The notes below the pieces were generated by a model, which was given only the letters and a program-made list of their open reading frames with translations, searched no databases and was not told the DNA's origin. A stretch of DNA of 64,000 nucleotides from Symbiodinium kawagutii (Eukaryota > Sar > Dinophyceae > Suessiales > Symbiodiniaceae): positions 181,934 to 245,933 of the forward strand of contig VSDK01028169.1 of assembly GCA_009767595.1 (NCBI GenBank). The letters are read 5' to 3'. The position numbers were made by a program, and so were the translations under genes. The first letter of the stretch is position 1, and every line of letters begins with the position of its first letter. Positions 61,146-64,000 of this stretch are shown here, one piece after another.

Positions 61146-61568
61146 TTACTCCTTGTCGAACAAGCAGATCATTCGCATGTCCCCTTTGCAACGCTTTGGA
61201 TTCTATGGGTTTCTTACTCTTTGTCGAGCAATAAGATCATTCACATGTCCCCTTTGGAATGCTTTGGATGCTTAGAATTTCTTACTCCGGTACTTCGTGT
61301 TCTCTTTATGTCTTTTTGGTGCCCGATACTTCGTGAAACGTAGCAAGGTTTCCCTAATGTGTGTTTCTCATGGCAGGATCTGGCAGTAACCTTATTCTTT
61401 GACGCAAGCAGATCATTCGCATGTCCTCTTTGCAACGCTTTGGATTCCTTGGGTTTCTTACTCTCTTGGTCAAGCAATAAGATCATTCACGTGTCCCCTT
61501 TGGAATGCTTTGGATGCTTAGGGTTTCTTACTCCGGTACTTCGTGTTCTCTTTATGTCTTTTTGGTGT
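61144..61568 (+). repeat. direct duplication of about 180 bp, period about 246 bp
   Basis: 61144-61322 and 61390-61568 share CAAGCAGATCATTCGCATGT, TGCAACGCTTTGGATTC, GAATGCTTTGGATGCTTAG and CGGTACTTCGTGTTCTC. A single 60-bp-type unit (61338-61387) separates them, so the array and this sequence were duplicated together. Confidence 0.8.
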
Positions 61569-61653
61569 CGGGTACTTCGTGTTCTCTTGATGTCTCCATT
61601 GGGTGGATGACATCCCTAGGATTCTTCTCAGTTTCATAATGGACTAAAAAATG

Positions 61654-61687
61654 GAGGCACCCAAAAAGTAGACTTTTTGGGTACCTC
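61654..61687. repeat. GTCGAC-type palindrome, copy 3 (right of array)
   Basis: GAGGCACCCAAAAAGTAGAC TTTTTGGGTACCTC. With copy 2 it brackets the array and duplication. Confidence 0.85.
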
Positions 61688-62081
61688 TCGAAACCGCTTT
61701 TCTATCCTTCAGCTTAGAGCTATCAATTCAACGCTTCTTGGATTTAGAGCTAAGCATCTCAAAATGAAGGCTGAAGCGGTTAAATGGTCTGAAGAAACTC
61801 TGCATTTCAATCTTTGGAAAAGCAAACTGTTCGTTCACTTTTGCGGATGCTTCTCCAGGAGTGTTGAGACGGCTTCGACTAAGCTTGTGTGGGCGCTGTG
61901 CAAGAAGATCTATCCTGGAGTGGTTCACATATTTGCCCTCTGTAAGTATGAAATTTACCAGCATGTTGACTTGTTCTGCAAGCACTCTTCGGCCTCAACG
62001 GCGTTTGTTGCACCGCATGTCTACAAAACCAAATTTGCCAGTGTACCATTACTGAAGTTGAATGGCTCGAGGCGTGTTTAA
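61677..62081 (+). CDS. hypothetical protein, about 105-134 aa
   Basis: Open to TAA, with the first in-frame ATG at 61764 giving about 105 residues. It reads MKAEAVKWSEETLHFNLWKS, then cysteine/aromatic-rich VHFCGCFSRSVETASTKLVW, CKKIYPGVVHIFALCKYEIY and a basic C-terminus LNGSRRV. No family recognised. Starts right after palindrome copy 3. Confidence 0.45.
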   Translation: MGTSRNRFSILQLRAINSTLLGFRAKHLKMKAEAVKWSEETLHFNLWKSKLFVHFCGCFSRSVETASTKLVWALCKKIYPGVVHIFALCKYEIYQHVDLFCKHSSASTAFVAPHVYKTKFASVPLLKLNGSRRV

Positions 62082-62299
62082 AAACATAATCCGCTGAAAT
62101 AACATGAAAGAGATTCCACACATGGAATGCGCCGACAATCATTATGAAAATAGTTTCTACATATTGGTTGCACGATGGGTGAGGCACATGTAATTGATAC
62201 TTCCAGAGAATGCTGCAAACCTATCACAAATGAATTGTTCATAGAAAAGCATTTTAGCATATCGGTTGCCCTTCGGGTGCCGCTCTCTGAGCTACTATT

Positions 62300-63016
62300 A
62301 TGTCGGACGACCTCCCAAATAAAAAGCCAATAGCCAACCTTTTTTCTTCACTCAGTTGCCCCACGGGTGCTGTCATGTTGTGCCTCCTCCCCGGGCCATT
62401 TCTGGTCCTGCTGGTGGACTTTTTTCGATGGCCAGTAGCCTTGGAGCTCGCGAACCTGAGCCGTCTGCTTTGGGACTCACTGCGTGTCGCTGTGAACGCA
62501 ACAGCACGGGCGTTGCGGGCATCGACCCCGAACTTGGCACTCCGTCCAGGCTCAATGCTTCGAACGGTATGGCTGAACACTCGGTTGGGACAGCTGCAAA
62601 GAGCCCACAACGTCCACGGGCAAGGACGGGACGCTTACGGAACGCGAGTAGCGGTCCGTCACGTCCACGGTCATTGGGCGCCCTTACCGCCACCTGAGGC
62701 TTGTGAACGCCCGGCGGCTTGGAGGGTGGTGCCCTTACAAGTGCGGTGGTGCAGGGCCCTGGCAGTCCGTCAGTTCCATTATGAACTGACGTGGTGGGTG
62801 GCACCGCCAGTGCCAGCCCCAGACTTCGAAATCCTGGTGAGGCGGAAAGGAATCCGCTTTCAACTCTGCGGCTTCGAGATTGACGTGAGCCACCAATACG
62901 GTACCGTGTACCGGTGGGGCGAAAGGTTTGATTCATCCTCAGAAGAACTGAGCTCCTACTCCGACCATACGGCTGGTGCGGAGAGTGCCTCTTCGGATTC
63001 AGATGGTCCTTTCTGA
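62300..63016 (+). CDS. hypothetical protein, 238 aa
   Basis: ATG to TGA with no intron. The N-terminus has a hydrophobic segment (about 22-40: AVMLCLLPGPFLVLLVDFF) that could span a membrane or act as a signal anchor. The middle is Arg/Trp/His-rich (ERPAAWRVVPLQVRWCRALA). The C-terminus is acidic and serine-rich (SSSEELSSYSDHTAGAESAS). The region is much more GC-rich than its flanks. Frames on both strands overlap it, but this one has start, stop and the most natural composition. TTGCCCCACGGGTGC-type phrases lie just upstream, inside its start, and again at 63873. Function unknown. Confidence 0.55.
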   Translation: MSDDLPNKKPIANLFSSLSCPTGAVMLCLLPGPFLVLLVDFFRWPVALELANLSRLLWDSLRVAVNATARALRASTPNLALRPGSMLRTVWLNTRLGQLQRAHNVHGQGRDAYGTRVAVRHVHGHWAPLPPPEACERPAAWRVVPLQVRWCRALAVRQFHYELTWWVAPPVPAPDFEILVRRKGIRFQLCGFEIDVSHQYGTVYRWGERFDSSSEELSSYSDHTAGAESASSDSDGPF

Positions 63017-63411
63017 GGTAGGTCAAAGAAGTTGCAAAAAAACACCTTCAACGACTCAAGTCCTTTGAGTACAGTTCGGGAGGGTTGCGCTCAGCGACCT
63101 GTGTCTTCAGATGCTGGTCCAAATCCAGCAAGGATACCACAGTGTATCCAGACAAAGCATGCGTCAGAGCCACCTTGTTGATTCAGCTTTAGTTGAAAAC
63201 AGTTGCAGTGAAACAGTCTTGCGTGATTTGCGTCAACACGAACGGAAAACACATAAACGGTGATTTAGGATTGAAGCTTGCAGTTCGAACGAAGCGTCGT
63301 GAAAAAGAAATTTGTACATTGCATGAGGTGCTTTTAATGAAATGAACTGTAACAATGAGAAGCTGTTAACAAAGACACAAATGGAATATTTCTGAATTGA
63401 TTGCTTTTCGA

Positions 63412-63445
63412 GAGGTAGTCAACAAGTCTTTTTGTTGATAACCCC
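63412..63445. repeat. diverged palindrome, copy 4
   Basis: GAGGTAGTCAACAAGTCTTT then TTGTTGATAACCCC. Same size and end motif as copies 1-3 but more eroded. Confidence 0.55.
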
Positions 63446-63570
63446 TGTTTTGAGTTTTTGATGAATAACTCCAGTGATGATCAGCAGCGTCAGTTTCGAT
63501 CATCACCTCCCAAGTACGGTTCATAAGTTGCTACCATCATTGTCACACTAGTCGCGTGGTTTTCGTCTAC

Positions 63571-63632
63571 GTCATCATCATAATCATCATCATCATCATC
63601 ATCATAATCATCATCATCATCATTATGACTAT
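63571..63632. repeat. (ATC)n microsatellite
   Basis: CATCATAATCATCATCATC run. I see no gene from 63,017 to the window end. 63,873-63,892 repeats the GGTTGCCCCACGGGTGCCGT phrase. Confidence 0.85.
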
Positions 63633-64000
63633 CACCGGATCACTTGAGTGTCGCGCTGTTTGCGTCACGTTTTGATGTTGTTACTGGATGGCTCTTACTG
63701 ATGCATCATGCACCTTTGGCTCGCAGCTCACGGGAACAAACAACAGATGAAAAAAAATCAAAGTAATTGCAGGCTGCCGCATTGGCGCCTATGGATAAAA
63801 GAGAAGATATTAAATTGGAAATGAAAGAATTCCAACATATAGCGGGTAACCATGTTACACAGGTTTGACTTCGGTTGCCCCACGGGTGCCGTGATGGCCG
63901 GTTCTTGCCGAGATCGAAAAGTGACCAAGTATAAATAGTTGTGCTGCGGCATGTTTCTTTCACTTCAAGAAAAGTTTTGGAAAAAAACCAGGCATGAGTG

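Noticed and set aside
59376-61191. Three overlapping - strand frames of 420-540 codons as protein-coding genes
   Set aside because: All three arise from one stop-free 60-bp unit. Nothing favours one frame, and they fade out in the diverged end units.
62373-63026. - strand 217-codon frame
   Set aside because: Overlaps the + strand 238-aa gene. Its composition is Arg/Ser/Pro-rich as expected for an antisense shadow of a GC-rich gene.
1-64000. tRNA or rRNA genes
   Set aside because: I saw no cloverleaf with A and B boxes and no conserved rRNA core by eye. A covariance-model scan would be decisive.

Overview
The window looks like dinoflagellate nuclear DNA, most like the Symbiodiniaceae (inference; no marker gene identifies the genus). 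Reasons: a LINE-type retrotransposon that carries its own cytosine-5 DNA methyltransferase, a combination reported from Symbiodinium; a short internal block of CCCTAAA/TTTAGGG telomere repeat, the dinoflagellate telom type; very intron-dense coding sequence read all on the + strand; and heavy loading with small terminal-inverted-repeat elements, microsatellites and retroelements. There is a 10-base assembly gap at 36491-36500.

Layout. (1) 1-56.6 kb: an AT-rich, repeat-littered background holding some 65 short, GC-richer, open + strand islands, mostly 35-160 nt. Each is bounded by AG and by GT and reads as ordinary protein. I interpret them as exons of several genes in tandem. Two runs keep reading phase across every junction: one of 12 exons at 20922-33610, and one of 6 exons at 55123-56626 ending in a stop. 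I recognise none of the proteins. (2) 6516-17567: a full non-LTR retrotransposon with a 15-bp target duplication, inserted inside an older small inverted-repeat element. ORF1 (1796 aa) has a complete DNA methyltransferase domain and a C-terminal coiled coil. ORF2 (about 1800 aa) has endonuclease, reverse transcriptase, zinc knuckle and RNase H. ORF1 ends in TGA followed by CTAG and ORF2 continues in the same frame, so stop-codon readthrough could make one polyprotein. (3) 23143-30430: a Ty1/copia LTR retrotransposon with identical 117-bp LTRs and a 5-bp target duplication (ATAAC). It has gag-protease, an extra coding block, a methyltransferase-like region, integrase, reverse transcriptase and RNase H, but the reading frame is broken in several places. 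It lies within one intron of the 12-exon gene.

(4) About 57 kb: a telomere-repeat tract with a perfect hairpin marks a change in sequence style. To its right the ACCAT-rich intron background stops. The sequence becomes an 8-bp minisatellite, three intronless + strand reading frames (150, 134 and 238 aa), a 60-bp tandem array (59381-61140, at least 18 identical units) and a family of about 35-bp palindromes around that array. This reads like former subtelomeric DNA joined to an internal region, either by chromosome fusion or by misassembly.

How the parts relate: the two large retroelements and the six families of about 100-bp inverted-repeat elements all lie in what I infer to be introns. One small family starts with GT, ends with AG and abuts a predicted exon exactly, so it may itself be making introns.
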